64,000 nucleotides of DNA from contig CAIYMY010000215.1 of the NCBI GenBank assembly GCA_903927465.1, positions 1 to 64,000 of the forward strand, written 5' to 3'. This document shows positions 36,403 through 46,746 of the stretch, in pieces. The translations under genes and the position numbers were made by a program. The notes under the pieces were generated by a model that ran no database searches, was not told where the DNA came from, and worked only from the letters and a program-made list of their open reading frames with translations. This DNA is from an uncultured Rhodospirillales bacterium (GTDB lineage: Bacteria; Pseudomonadota; Alphaproteobacteria; Acetobacterales; Acetobacteraceae). Each line of letters starts with the position of its first letter. The stretch's first letter is position 1.

Positions 36403-37736
36403 AGCGCGACACGAAGGAGGCCAGCGCGACTTCCGCCGCCACGCGCAAGCTGCGCTGCGCGGTCTATACGCGGAAATCGAGCGAGGAAGGGCTCGACATG
36501 GAATTCAACTCCCTCGATGCGCAGCGCGAGGCCTGCGAGGCATTCATCGCAAGCCAGCGCGCCGAGGGATGGGTGCTGGTGCACGACCGCTACGATGATG
36601 GTGGTATCTCTGGCGGTACGCTCGAACGCCCAGCGCTCAAGCGCATGATTGCCGATATCGAAGGGGGGCTGATTGATGTGGTGGTCGTCTATAAGATTGA
36701 CCGCCTGTCACGATCGCTGATTGATTTCACCAAGCTGGTCGAGGTGTTTGATGCGCATAGCGTGACCTTTGTCTCCGTAACGCAATCCTTCAATACCACG
36801 ACCAGCATGGGACGGCTCACGCTGAACATCTTGCTATCCTTTGCGCAATTCGAACGCGAGGTGATTGGCGAGCGCATTCGGGACAAGGTGGCGGCATCAC
36901 GCAAGCGGGGCATATGGATGGGTGGCTTTGTGCCGCTCGGCTATGACGTGCGCGACCGGAAGCTGCTGGTGAATGAGGCTGAGGCCGTGTTGGTGCGCCG
37001 GATTTTTCAGGGCTTTGCGGAGTTGGAATCCTGCATGAAGCTGGTTCACGCGCTGCGCGCCGAAGGCGCCACCACCAAGCGCGGCAAGCCCCTGAACAAG
37101 AACGACGTCTATCGCATTCTGACAAACCGCGTTTTTCTGGGCGAGGCCGTGCACAAGGGCAATTCCTATCCCGGCGAGCATGACGCCATCATCACGCAAG
37201 CGCAGTGGGACGCGGTGCAGGCCATTCTGAAGATCAATCCGCGCATCAGGATCAACCGGTCACGGAACACCACCGCGCCATTGTTGCGCGGCTTGATCTT
37301 TGACAGCGATGGTAACGCCATGTCGCCGTCCCATAGTCGCGGCCGCAGCGGAAAGCGATATCGCTACTATGTCAGCCAGGCTTTGCTGAAAGGGCCGGTC
37401 ACAGAAAGGCCCGCAATCGCGCGGCTGCCGGCTGGCCAGATTGAAGCCGCCGTGACCGATCAGGTTCGCGCGCTGCTGCGTCAGCCGGAAATGCTGGTCG
37501 GCACCTGGCGGGCGGCACGAGGCATGGCGCCGGAGGTTACGGAGCAGGAGGTGCGGCTGGCGATGGAACGGATCGAGCCCCTGTGGGACGAGCTATTCCC
37601 GGCCGAGCGAACCCGCATCGTGCGGCTGCTGGTGGAACGGGTGGATGTCCGGGCTGAGGGGGCTGCGGTTCGGTTGCGGCTGGACGGGCTTGGCGGCTTA
37701 GTCCGCGACCTTACCGCCCAGGGGGTGGCAGCATGA
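36399..37736 (+). CDS. Large serine recombinase/integrase
   Basis: AVYTRKSSEEGLDMEFNSLDAQREACEAFI...DVVVVYKIDRLSRSLIDF...SFAQFEREVIGERIRDK. Confidence 0.95.
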   Translation: MKRDTKEASATSAATRKLRCAVYTRKSSEEGLDMEFNSLDAQREACEAFIASQRAEGWVLVHDRYDDGGISGGTLERPALKRMIADIEGGLIDVVVVYKIDRLSRSLIDFTKLVEVFDAHSVTFVSVTQSFNTTTSMGRLTLNILLSFAQFEREVIGERIRDKVAASRKRGIWMGGFVPLGYDVRDRKLLVNEAEAVLVRRIFQGFAELESCMKLVHALRAEGATTKRGKPLNKNDVYRILTNRVFLGEAVHKGNSYPGEHDAIITQAQWDAVQAILKINPRIRINRSRNTTAPLLRGLIFDSDGNAMSPSHSRGRSGKRYRYYVSQALLKGPVTERPAIARLPAGQIEAAVTDQVRALLRQPEMLVGTWRAARGMAPEVTEQEVRLAMERIEPLWDELFPAERTRIVRLLVERVDVRAEGAAVRLRLDGLGGLVRDLTAQGVAA

Positions 37737-38095
37737 GTGAGGCAGCGCAGACCCTGACCGTGGTCATCCCGCTTCAAGTAAAGCTGCGCGGCGGGCGGAA
37801 GACCATGATCACGAACGGCGTCATGGCGCTGGAGGGGCGGCAGGACATCACCCTGATCAAGGCCGTGGCCCGGGCGTTTCGGTGGCGGGGGATGCTGGAA
37901 TCCGGGGCCTTTGCCACCATCAACGAATTGGCGGCGGCGGAGAAGATCAACCCGTCCTATGTCTCGCGGGTGCTGCGGCTGACGTTGCTGGCGCCTGAAG
38001 TGGTTGAGGCGATCCTGGACGGGCGGCAGCCGGAGGGGGTGACACTGCCTAAACTGATGGAGCCGTTTCCTGTTGAGTGGGGGCGGCAGCGGTGA
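37733..38095 (+). CDS. Recombinase-associated HTH-like protein
   Basis: RAFRWRGMLESGAFATINELAAAEKINPSYVSRVLRLTLLAPEVVEAILDG; ATGA overlap with recombinase. Confidence 0.65.
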   Translation: MSEAAQTLTVVIPLQVKLRGGRKTMITNGVMALEGRQDITLIKAVARAFRWRGMLESGAFATINELAAAEKINPSYVSRVLRLTLLAPEVVEAILDGRQPEGVTLPKLMEPFPVEWGRQR

Positions 38096-38228
38096 GGCGG
38101 AATCGCCCTGGGAAACATAGTCGTTCATATCTCGATACCGAAGGCGCTCCTAAATACCTGATTCCCGTAGCAAAACACTTTGTCTTGGCTGTTCCCGCGT
38201 GTTAAATTGTCCACACGGAGAGCGCGGA

Positions 38229-38432
38229 ATGAAGCAAGACGGCAAGGCAGCAAGCATAGAGCGCCAGCCAAAACCCAGCCAACCTAGGCGGGCAATGGTT
38301 GGCATCAGGATGACGCATGACCGAGAAACCGAGGTGAAGGTTGAAGCAGCCGGGCGAGGCGTTTCAGTGGCCACGTTGTTCGACGAAATCTGGCAAGCCT
38401 ATGTCAGGGGGAAAGCGAGGTTGACGCAATGA
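38229..38432 (+). CDS. Small RHH-like protein coupled to sspA
   Basis: VGIRMTHDRETEVKVEAAGRGVSVATLFDEIWQAYVRGK; stop overlaps next ATG. Confidence 0.55.
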   Translation: MKQDGKAASIERQPKPSQPRRAMVGIRMTHDRETEVKVEAAGRGVSVATLFDEIWQAYVRGKARLTQ

Positions 38433-39622
38433 CATCCTCTCCCTTTGCTATAACAGGCGCCAGCGTTGCAAACGCGCCCATTTTCCTTGATGCCAACGCT
38501 ACTACCCGCCCGCTAGCTGGTGTCATTGACATGGTCGCCGTGGTGATGCGGGACAGCTATGCCAATCCATCTAGCGCCCATTGGCTGGGCGATGAAGCGC
38601 GGCGCGTATTGGAGGTAGCGCGGGACGACATCACGGCCCTCTTTCCGGGAATGTTTCCAGAGGCGGTGATCTTCACGTCGGGCGGAACAGAGGGAAACAA
38701 CGCGCTCCTGAACCACATAGGACGAAGTGCTGCAGGGATGACTGTGATTACCACAGCGGTCGAACATCTCTCAGTTTTGCGTCCCGCCCAGACCTTTGCG
38801 ACTGGGGGCGGTAAATGCGTGGTGTTGCCCGTAACGCCAGACGGCCTGGTATCCCAAGACGCAATGCGGGATGCAGTCCGTGAAGCCCGCGGCGATATTC
38901 TGATCAGCGTGCAGTTGGCCAACAGCGAGACAGGCGTGATCCAGCCGATTGGCCAAATGGTCGCCGAGGCAAAGCGCGTGCGCTCGGATATCTTCGTTCA
39001 CTCGGATGTAGCGCAGGCTATCGGGCGCGTTCCGATCGACCTAGACGCGCTGCAGCTGGATGTCGTGACTTTCTCAGGCCACAAAATTCATGGGCCGCAG
39101 GGCATTGGCGCCATGGTCTTCCGGGACCCTAACGAACGAAGGGTAACGCCATTCTTACTTGGCGGGGGACAGGAGCGCGGACTCAGGTCTGGAACTCACA
39201 ATGTCGCAGGTGCGGCCGGGCTCGGCCTCGCTGTAAGGACCCGGGCTTCGGAGTTTGCTGTCGCTGTGTCCCGGTTGGCGGCAATGCGTGACGCGTTCGA
39301 AATGCAGCTCCTCGGGGCAGCGCCTCAGGCATCTGTCAACGGAGTTAGGGCACCTCGAGTAGCGAACACGAGCAGCATCCGTTTCGCTGGCAAAGAAGCC
39401 ATGGAGCTTGTCGGACGACTGGATGCCAAAGGCATTGCGTGTTCCGTCGGCTCTGCTTGCTCATCCGCCAAACCAGTACCTTCTCATGTGCTTATGGCTA
39501 TGGGTCTTTCGCAAGCTGAGGCATTCTCAAGTGTCAGGTTTTCTTTTTCTATTTTTAACTCTATGGACGAGGCTACTCGAGCCGCGAATATTGTCGCCGA
39601 GACATTGCTGGAAATGAAATGA
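38429..39622 (+). CDS. sspA: Cysteine desulfurase, SspA/DndA-like
   Basis: FLDANATTRP; SGGTEGNNALLNHI; SGHKIHGPQGIGAMVFR; active-site loop GSACSSAKPVPSHVL. Confidence 0.88.
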   Translation: MTSSPFAITGASVANAPIFLDANATTRPLAGVIDMVAVVMRDSYANPSSAHWLGDEARRVLEVARDDITALFPGMFPEAVIFTSGGTEGNNALLNHIGRSAAGMTVITTAVEHLSVLRPAQTFATGGGKCVVLPVTPDGLVSQDAMRDAVREARGDILISVQLANSETGVIQPIGQMVAEAKRVRSDIFVHSDVAQAIGRVPIDLDALQLDVVTFSGHKIHGPQGIGAMVFRDPNERRVTPFLLGGGQERGLRSGTHNVAGAAGLGLAVRTRASEFAVAVSRLAAMRDAFEMQLLGAAPQASVNGVRAPRVANTSSIRFAGKEAMELVGRLDAKGIACSVGSACSSAKPVPSHVLMAMGLSQAEAFSSVRFSFSIFNSMDEATRAANIVAETLLEMK

Positions 39623-40545
39623 GCACCGAAACACTGACAAAGGGTCGTTATGAATACGGCCGCCACGAAACTTTCGCGGTGAGGCATGGCTGGCTCGGCA
39701 AGGGCTTAAGCAGGATGGATTCTTCGCCCGCAGGATTCAATGCTGATGATACAGCCGTTATTGAGCTGGGTCTCGGCAGCCGAATGGTGAAGTCACTCCG
39801 CTATTGGCTCGAGGCAAGCGGTGTGGGCGAACTTCGCTCAGTCGTTGTTGATGGGCGCAAGGCGCGCGAACTTCACACTAGTGCTTTGGGGCTGGTCGTC
39901 CAAGCTCGAGACCCGTTCATGGAGTACCCCGCGACTTGGTGGTTTGTGCACCTCAACCTTGCAAGGCGATCCGGCAGCGTTTGGGGCTGGTTTTTCAATG
40001 ATTTTCGTGAGCGGTTGTTCGAGCGTCCGACCTGTGTCGAAGCCTACCTTAGCCACCTTCGTATCAACGCCGCCAATGAACCCACCTTGTCTGTGGCACA
40101 GCGCGATATTGCCTGCCTCTTGGCCACGTATGGCACAGGAGCTGCGAATGATGTTCGCGACCCGGAGGATGGTACCGCGTCGCCGTTGCGTGATTTGGGG
40201 CTCGTCCTCCGGCAGGAGGAAACCGGCCGTTTCGAGAAGACGCGTCCACTCGATGAAATCCCGATAGAAGTCTTTCTCGCCTGCGCTGCAGCCCAGTCGG
40301 ATGCCTTGCGGCTTGAAACTCTGTCTATGGGCGAGCTGCTCGGACGGCGCGGTGGGCCAGGATTGCTGCTCGGCATGACCAGCGAGGCGATTGAAGACCT
40401 TTCGGCTCGTGGCGCGAGAGACTTTGGTAACCTTGGTGTAACGCTTGATCTTCTTGGTGCCGAGCGACGCCTCCGCGTGCCGATGATGGGCGGAACGCAG
40501 TTCTGGCTCGATCGCCATTTTCAGCGTCTGGGAGGTGGCGGATGA
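39619..40545 (+). CDS. sspB: DUF4007-family protein, SspB-like
   Basis: HETFAVRHGWLGKGL...ADDTAVIELGLGSRMVKSLRYWLEASG. Confidence 0.82.
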   Translation: MSTETLTKGRYEYGRHETFAVRHGWLGKGLSRMDSSPAGFNADDTAVIELGLGSRMVKSLRYWLEASGVGELRSVVVDGRKARELHTSALGLVVQARDPFMEYPATWWFVHLNLARRSGSVWGWFFNDFRERLFERPTCVEAYLSHLRINAANEPTLSVAQRDIACLLATYGTGAANDVRDPEDGTASPLRDLGLVLRQEETGRFEKTRPLDEIPIEVFLACAAAQSDALRLETLSMGELLGRRGGPGLLLGMTSEAIEDLSARGARDFGNLGVTLDLLGAERRLRVPMMGGTQFWLDRHFQRLGGGG

Positions 40546-43500
40546 GCGGTCGCGTCATCTTTCGGTCGGTAAACCTCAAGGACGATATCGAGAGTCCGGG
40601 CCGGCTCCTGCACTACCAACCGACTAAGCGGTCTGTACCTGTGGTGCGGGCCGTACTGGGTGGCGGTGCGAATATGGTCATTGCAGCCTACGGGAGCGGA
40701 AAATCGCTTGCCGCGGGAGTCGGCAGCCTCCTGGTCCTAAACAACAACAAAGCTGCTCTCAACGATCTAGTTATCCGCCTAGCGGCAGTCGACGCGCAGG
40801 TCGGTGCTCTAGCCGCGTCGCGTCTTGGTGAAAGAGGCCAAGGGCGCGTGATGGTATTGAGTGGGCACATTCGTGATCTACCAGGCGATCTGTGCGAGGC
40901 GCTCGACATTCCGCGAAAGCGAGGAATTGAGGCCGTCTTGGATGCGCTCGATAGCCTGCCTCAAGTTGATCGTGTCGCAATCGTCTGGGACGAGTTCGGA
41001 CGCCACCTTGAAGGCATCGTCAACGAAGGCCGAGCACGTGAGCTCGATGCTGTACAGCGTCTCGCCGAATGGGCAGTGCGGGCTCGCAAGCCATCGGCTA
41101 GCTTCACTCTTCTCTTGCATCAAAACCTTCTGGCCTATGCGTCCGCCCTGAATCAAACCTCTCGAAATGAATGGCGCAAGATCGAGGGGCGCTTCGAACA
41201 GATCCGGTTCGTCGAGGACAGCCAGGAACTCTATGAGCTTGCCGCGACCGTGATCTCCGAGACACGGCCTGAGGGCGTCCAGCCCCATCGCGATACGGTA
41301 CTGCGATCGGTTGCTGAGCGAGTGGTAGATGCGGGTTGGTTCGATGGCCTTAGCGATATGGGTCGGGTCGCAGACCTGCTCGGGCGGGCATATCCCCTCT
41401 CGGCGGCCGCGCTGCAGGTCTTGCCGCGCCTAGTAGCTCGGATCGGCCAGAACGAGCGCAGCCTCTTTGCATTCATTGGGACGGCAGACCTCTCGCGACC
41501 CATTGGCATGGAAGAGATTTACTCGAATTTCTCAGATGCAATGCGGGCCGACGTTGGCATCGGCGGCTCTCACCGGCGCTGGGTGGAAGCTGAAACGGCC
41601 CGGAGCAGGGCGGACGACGGCGTTGAATTGGAGGCGCTCGCTGCGGCATGCCTTCTGCAGCTTGGCATCGATGGGGAACGTCGCAAGCTCACTCGGGGCG
41701 TTCTCGAAACGGCAGTCGCAAGCCGCGGAATCCGCCCCGAAGATGCGATTAAGGCAGTTGACTCACTAATAGCGCGAAAGCTTCTCCTGCACCGCCAGTT
41801 GAATGATGACGTCTCGATTTGGCACGGCGCTGATCTTGATTTGCCCGCACGGATTCTGGAAGAGCGTGCACGGCGCTTGGAGGGTTTCGACCTCATAGCC
41901 TTTCTCGATAAGCACCACCCCGCGCCATTCATTCGCCCAACCCGTCATAATCTCCGCTACGGCACTGCTCGATATCTGCAGGGCCACTACGTGAAGGCAT
42001 CCGCGATCAACGCTGGGCCTGATCGGCTACCCGAGGCGCAGCCTCATTCAGAGTGGGGGCGCGTATTCTTCGTTCTAGCCGACACTGCAGAAGAGCTGTC
42101 GCGCGCACGGCGCAAAGTTGAGGCGGGCTGGCCTGGTTGGTCGCGCGCAATCGTCGCCCTTCCAGAGGAACCCGTATCCATCACTGAAGCCGTTCTAGAG
42201 GTAGACGCGCTGCTAGCGCTACAGAGGGACGATAGCCTGCGAGCTGAAGATCCGCTGGTGGGACAGGAAGTGACGGAGCTTCTGGCAGTCGCTCAGCGGC
42301 AGCTTTCGGTGATGCTACACCGTCTGACGACAGATCGTCCGGTCACCACTGAATGGTGGCAAGGCGGCGCAAAGGTGGAACTGACCGTGGACCGCCCCGC
42401 AGGCATCGCCGCATCCGATCTGCTGGACAAAGAGTACGACGCAACCCCGCGCATCTTCAACGACCAGATGATGCGCAACCGACTATCGAGGCAAATGGAG
42501 ACGGCTCGCATCCGTGTCCTAACGCGCCTGTTGGAAAAAGGGCATGAGCCGCGGATCGGCTACCGTGACGATCAGCTTTCATCCGCTGAGGGTTCTGTCT
42601 TCCGGACGCTTCTCGATGCCACGGGGCTGCATCAATCAGATGGAGAGATCGGTCGGTTTGCGGAGCCTGAGGAAATACCGGACGTCGGGCTAAGGGGCGC
42701 TTGGGCATTGGTGCGCGATTTCTTCCAAGTTCCTGGCGAAAAGTCGCTGCGAGACATCGTTGGCCAGCTTGCTGCCCCTCCGATTGGCCTGCCAGGCGGC
42801 GTTATCCCGATCCTAGTCGTGGCCGGCCTGAAGGCATTTGGACGAGCGGTCAGTCTATATACAGATGGCGCCTATGTATCTGATCTTCTAGGATTTGCTG
42901 CGAGCCGAATGTTCCTTGAACCGGAGAAAACCACGGTTGAAGTTCACCCAACTGATGCGGCGACCCTGAGCTACCTCTCAGAATTCGCCTACATCTTCAG
43001 CCACGCTCGTCCGTCCGCTCTGGACGAGCATGTCCGGTTTGCAGGTGATGCACTGGCGGCGTGGCGGAGTAGCCTGTCGGACGGCGTCAAGCGGTCGAGG
43101 CGCCATACTGACGACGGCCGCATGCTTCTGCGCGTGATTGGGGAGGCTGTGGATGCGCCGAAATTGCTATTCCGCGACCTCATTACACGGTGCGGGACGC
43201 GTTTCCCGCGTGCTGGGCAGTACGCATCCACGCTGAAGATCATCGAGAAGGCTAGGAACGATATTGATCGTTTGATCGATGGCTACGTCCGGGATGCCGT
43301 GGAGGTTGTTGGGGAGGTGTTGAGCTTGGAGGCGGGGGACGACCTGGTGGCCGGGGTTCAGGCCTGGGTTGCATGCTTCGATGTTCCCGCCTTCATAGTG
43401 CGGGAGGATGTCACCATGATCGACAAAGCCATCCTGCGCACAGCTCGTGACACCATGAATGGGCGATACTCTGCAGAAAGTCTGGCTCGTGCCGTCAGCT

Positions 43501-43733
43501 CCGTACTTCTTCAACGAGGGGTCGAGCGTTGGGAGGATGGAACGCCAAATCAGATGCGGCGTCTGCTTCGGGAATGCCGGGCAAGGATCGAGGATGCCGC
43601 CCTATCAGCACCGATTCCTGATGCCGCGCTGGTCCCCATTATCCATGCACGAATCCGCGATCTTCAGTCTAAGCTGAACACATTGAATGACGTAGCGCCG
43701 CCGCTTCAGGTCGCTGCTGGGAGGACGAGATGA
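40542..43733 (+). CDS. sspC: 1063-aa P-loop ATPase, SspC-like
   Basis: Walker A IAAYGSGKSLAAG, Walker B RVAIVWDEFG; position between SspB- and SspD-like genes. Confidence 0.82.
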   Translation: MSGRVIFRSVNLKDDIESPGRLLHYQPTKRSVPVVRAVLGGGANMVIAAYGSGKSLAAGVGSLLVLNNNKAALNDLVIRLAAVDAQVGALAASRLGERGQGRVMVLSGHIRDLPGDLCEALDIPRKRGIEAVLDALDSLPQVDRVAIVWDEFGRHLEGIVNEGRARELDAVQRLAEWAVRARKPSASFTLLLHQNLLAYASALNQTSRNEWRKIEGRFEQIRFVEDSQELYELAATVISETRPEGVQPHRDTVLRSVAERVVDAGWFDGLSDMGRVADLLGRAYPLSAAALQVLPRLVARIGQNERSLFAFIGTADLSRPIGMEEIYSNFSDAMRADVGIGGSHRRWVEAETARSRADDGVELEALAAACLLQLGIDGERRKLTRGVLETAVASRGIRPEDAIKAVDSLIARKLLLHRQLNDDVSIWHGADLDLPARILEERARRLEGFDLIAFLDKHHPAPFIRPTRHNLRYGTARYLQGHYVKASAINAGPDRLPEAQPHSEWGRVFFVLADTAEELSRARRKVEAGWPGWSRAIVALPEEPVSITEAVLEVDALLALQRDDSLRAEDPLVGQEVTELLAVAQRQLSVMLHRLTTDRPVTTEWWQGGAKVELTVDRPAGIAASDLLDKEYDATPRIFNDQMMRNRLSRQMETARIRVLTRLLEKGHEPRIGYRDDQLSSAEGSVFRTLLDATGLHQSDGEIGRFAEPEEIPDVGLRGAWALVRDFFQVPGEKSLRDIVGQLAAPPIGLPGGVIPILVVAGLKAFGRAVSLYTDGAYVSDLLGFAASRMFLEPEKTTVEVHPTDAATLSYLSEFAYIFSHARPSALDEHVRFAGDALAAWRSSLSDGVKRSRRHTDDGRMLLRVIGEAVDAPKLLFRDLITRCGTRFPRAGQYASTLKIIEKARNDIDRLIDGYVRDAVEVVGEVLSLEAGDDLVAGVQAWVACFDVPAFIVREDVTMIDKAILRTARDTMNGRYSAESLARAVSSVLLQRGVERWEDGTPNQMRRLLRECRARIEDAALSAPIPDAALVPIIHARIRDLQSKLNTLNDVAPPLQVAAGRTR

Positions 43734-44542
43734 CTATCATCGCTAAAATGGAGGCAGCAGCCCAAGACCTCGAGGCCCGGCATATCGTTCCGCTATCAGG
43801 CGGGAAAGACAGCACTGCCTTGGCCATATTTTTGGCCCAGCACTATGGCCACCTTAAATTCGAATACGTTTTTTCGGATACGGGAGCCGAGCTGCCAGAA
43901 ACTTATGATTATTTCGAGCGCCTAGAGCACATCCTAGGGTGCAAGGTCACGCGTATCACGGCTCTCGACATGCTTGGCGTGGCCGAGAAGCAAGGACGTA
44001 GCCCTTTTGACGTTGCCCTCTATGACCATTTCTCGGGATTTCTGCCGAGCCCGCGTTCACGGTGGTGCACACGGATGCTGAAGATCCATCCCTTCGAAAA
44101 GTATATCGGCTCCGACCGCGCTTATTCGTATATTGGGATTCGGGCTGACGAGAATCGTTCTGGATATACGGGGAACGGCAAGCCTGTACTTCTGTCCGAG
44201 CAACCGAACATTACCCCTGTCTATCCATTCAAGGACGAAGGTTTGGGGATCGGTGACATCCAACGGTTGCTGGATGACTCCGGCTTGGGGCTTCCCGCCT
44301 ACTATGAATGGCGATCGCGATCCGGCTGCTACTTCTGCTTCTACCAGCAGGTAGGTGAGTGGCAGGGCCTCAAGGAGCGTCATCCAGGGCTCTACGAGAA
44401 GGCCAAGACATATGAGACGGGCAAGAATGGGCGCCGTTACACCTGGGTCGATGGGCGCTCCCTCAACGATGTTGAGAAGATGCCGAGGCGTGCCGTGAAG
44501 GCCAAGTCGGACGAGGAGGGCTGCGCCATATGCCACCTCTAG
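43730..44542 (+). CDS. sspD: PAPS-reductase/ATP-pyrophosphatase family, SspD/DndC-like
   Basis: PP-loop PLSGGKDSTALAIFLAQHYG; FSDTGAELPETYDYFERLE; Cys-rich SGCYFCFYQQ and CAICHL. Confidence 0.9.
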   Translation: MTIIAKMEAAAQDLEARHIVPLSGGKDSTALAIFLAQHYGHLKFEYVFSDTGAELPETYDYFERLEHILGCKVTRITALDMLGVAEKQGRSPFDVALYDHFSGFLPSPRSRWCTRMLKIHPFEKYIGSDRAYSYIGIRADENRSGYTGNGKPVLLSEQPNITPVYPFKDEGLGIGDIQRLLDDSGLGLPAYYEWRSRSGCYFCFYQQVGEWQGLKERHPGLYEKAKTYETGKNGRRYTWVDGRSLNDVEKMPRRAVKAKSDEEGCAICHL

Positions 44543-44573
44543 AGGCGAGCCAGGCAGACGGTGCTGCCTAGCA

Positions 44574-46538
44574 ATGAAGTCGGGCGTAATAGGGAAGCGT
44601 GTTGGTCGCACGCTCTACCTTGGCGCTATCGCTCTGCAGGAACTCGAATCCGATCAACGTGACAAAGTGAGTCGGGCAGTTGAATTCGCAGGCAGCTCAG
44701 TGTGGAATGTATGCAAATTAGAGGGGAATTACGTCTCCCTCCTTCTCTACGAAGACTTCGACGAAGTGGCGTTTCCCGCGCTGATATCCTCGACCCGGGT
44801 CGATCTTCGAAGCGGGAGGGTTTCGACCACTGACTATAGTGGCCGGGCCAACCCCCCTATCCTGCATCGGAAAGAGATGCTGCTCGCCCAGGATGATTCG
44901 CGACGGCCGGCATTCGCATCCCTGACCAGAATGGCCGAAGAGCACGGATTGTTTTCCGATGCGCATTTGATCGGAACACGTCAGGCCTGGCTCGCCAAAG
45001 TTTCCGAGGCAGGTCTGGAGGTAAGGGGACCACGCTTAGTTTCAGCGGGGGCGACACCGCTACAAATTGGCAGGCACAAGACGGCAATCATTCGCCGCGA
45101 CCTATCCCAGCCCATGCAATTGCTAGTGGCGAACGGCATCGTCGCGACAAGTCGTTCAGTGTTCGACTACGGCTGTGGTCAGGGAGACGACGTCGCCGCC
45201 TTGGTAACCAACGGGTTCGAGGCTTTCGGATGGGATCCCCATCACGCCAAAGAAGGCCCTCGGCGACCAGCTGATGTCGTAAACCTAGGTTTCGTTCTGA
45301 ACGTAATCGAGGACCGTCACGAGCGCGTTGAGACCCTTAAGGTCGCTTGGTCGTTCGTGCGCCACGCGTTGTGCGTCGCCGTTATGACCGCGGGGAAGAG
45401 CAGTTTTGCCGGGCTGCGCCCCTATCTCGATGGGCATGTCACTTCCCGCGGTACCTTCCAAAAATATTACGGCCAGCAGGAGCTGAGAGACTTCCTCCAA
45501 GATGTTCTCGGCGAAGTACCGGTTGCGCTGGCGCCCGGCATCTTCGCTGTCTTCAAGGACAAGGAGCTCGAGCAGGAAGTCCTTCTGCGACGACGGTCGC
45601 GCGCGATCGTCCAGCCGGCCGGGATGCGGGCGCCGATCCGGGAGCGGATAACCGCTTTCAAGCCGAGGCCCGGCGTTGCTGAGAGGGCGAAGGTCGAACT
45701 GGAAATTCTCTGGACTGCCATGCTGGAGCGGGGGCGTAGCCTGGATGCCGAAGAGTTTCCTGATGGGCTACTCGGCCGGCTGCTGGCCGCCAGGATCTCG
45801 GCCGGCCGCGCCACCCAGTTTTGCCTCTCCGACCTCTTTGATCAGACCGACTTGGTGCTTGCAGCCACAACCAGGCGCGAAGATCTGCTCGTCCACTCTG
45901 CGCTTAACCTGTTTCCTGGCGCCGCGCCTTACACGAGCCTTCCAAAGCCAATCCAACGAGATATCAAGTCGTTGTTCGGCAGCCATGCCAGTGCGATGCA
46001 GTCGGCGCGGGAGCTCTTGTTTTCTGCTGGGAAGCCAGAAGCAATCCGCGCGGCGGCGGAAGTATCTGGGAAAGGCGGCGCAGGGGCGATGCGAGACGAG
46101 CGCACCTTCCGGTTCCAAGCTCAAGCCCTGACCCGCCTTCCAGCGGTGCTGCGAGTGCTTGTCGGTTGTGCTGGCATTCTGAGGGGGGGCGTGGAGGGTG
46201 CCGACTTCGTAGACATCAAGCTCGATGTTCCGCGTGTGACCTTCCTGACCTGTGTCGACGCGTCGGCCCGCTTGCCGATTGTTTCCGAGCGAACCCGGGT
46301 CGATCTCGGCCGGCTTAGATCAACGACTGAGAAGCCCGAAGGGCTAGTTCTTTACTTAAAGGGGCGATATTTGCCGCTGGATGCCGCCGAACGTGAAAGC
46401 CAGCTGAAGTTCGATCGGCAGCTTGTGGCTGCAGGGTTGGTGTCTTCGGAAGGACGGGGACCGCGATTCTCCGAGCTCCAAACCATGCTCATGCGACGCA
46501 AAGAGGCACGTAGCGCGAGTCCGCCAAATGATGCGTGA
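44574..46538 (+). CDS. Phosphorothioation-associated putative methyltransferase
   Basis: KTAIIRRDLSQPMQLLVANGIVATSRSVFDYGCGQGDDVAALVTNGFEAFGWDPHH; located 31 bp after sspD-like gene. Confidence 0.82.
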   Translation: MKSGVIGKRVGRTLYLGAIALQELESDQRDKVSRAVEFAGSSVWNVCKLEGNYVSLLLYEDFDEVAFPALISSTRVDLRSGRVSTTDYSGRANPPILHRKEMLLAQDDSRRPAFASLTRMAEEHGLFSDAHLIGTRQAWLAKVSEAGLEVRGPRLVSAGATPLQIGRHKTAIIRRDLSQPMQLLVANGIVATSRSVFDYGCGQGDDVAALVTNGFEAFGWDPHHAKEGPRRPADVVNLGFVLNVIEDRHERVETLKVAWSFVRHALCVAVMTAGKSSFAGLRPYLDGHVTSRGTFQKYYGQQELRDFLQDVLGEVPVALAPGIFAVFKDKELEQEVLLRRRSRAIVQPAGMRAPIRERITAFKPRPGVAERAKVELEILWTAMLERGRSLDAEEFPDGLLGRLLAARISAGRATQFCLSDLFDQTDLVLAATTRREDLLVHSALNLFPGAAPYTSLPKPIQRDIKSLFGSHASAMQSARELLFSAGKPEAIRAAAEVSGKGGAGAMRDERTFRFQAQALTRLPAVLRVLVGCAGILRGGVEGADFVDIKLDVPRVTFLTCVDASARLPIVSERTRVDLGRLRSTTEKPEGLVLYLKGRYLPLDAAERESQLKFDRQLVAAGLVSSEGRGPRFSELQTMLMRRKEARSASPPNDA

Positions 46539-46746
46539 GAGTCCGCACAGTCTGCCGAGTTGCCGACGCGGCCCGCAGCAGGTCCAGTCCACCACGCGCA
46601 TAAATTTGCGACAGGCGGTGGAGGGCCAGGTCATCTTGGTAGTTCGAGGCCAGCACATGGCGAGTAGCCCCGGGCCCGGTTTGCTGGATCGGCGGCGAGG
46701 GCGTCGGCGCCTGGGACTTCAACTGCCTTAAGTGATGTGCGGTCAT
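46489..46746 (-). CDS. Possible 85-aa small protein translationally coupled to PLD gene
   Basis: ATG overlaps PLD stop (ATGA); ends convergent into MTase gene. Confidence 0.3.
   Translation of the reverse strand: MTAHHLRQLKSQAPTPSPPIQQTGPGATRHVLASNYQDDLALHRLSQIYARGGLDLLRAASATRQTVRTLTHHLADSRYVPLCVA

Noticed and set aside
38513-39001. Minus ORFs inside sspA
   Set aside because: Antisense to a strongly supported cysteine desulfurase
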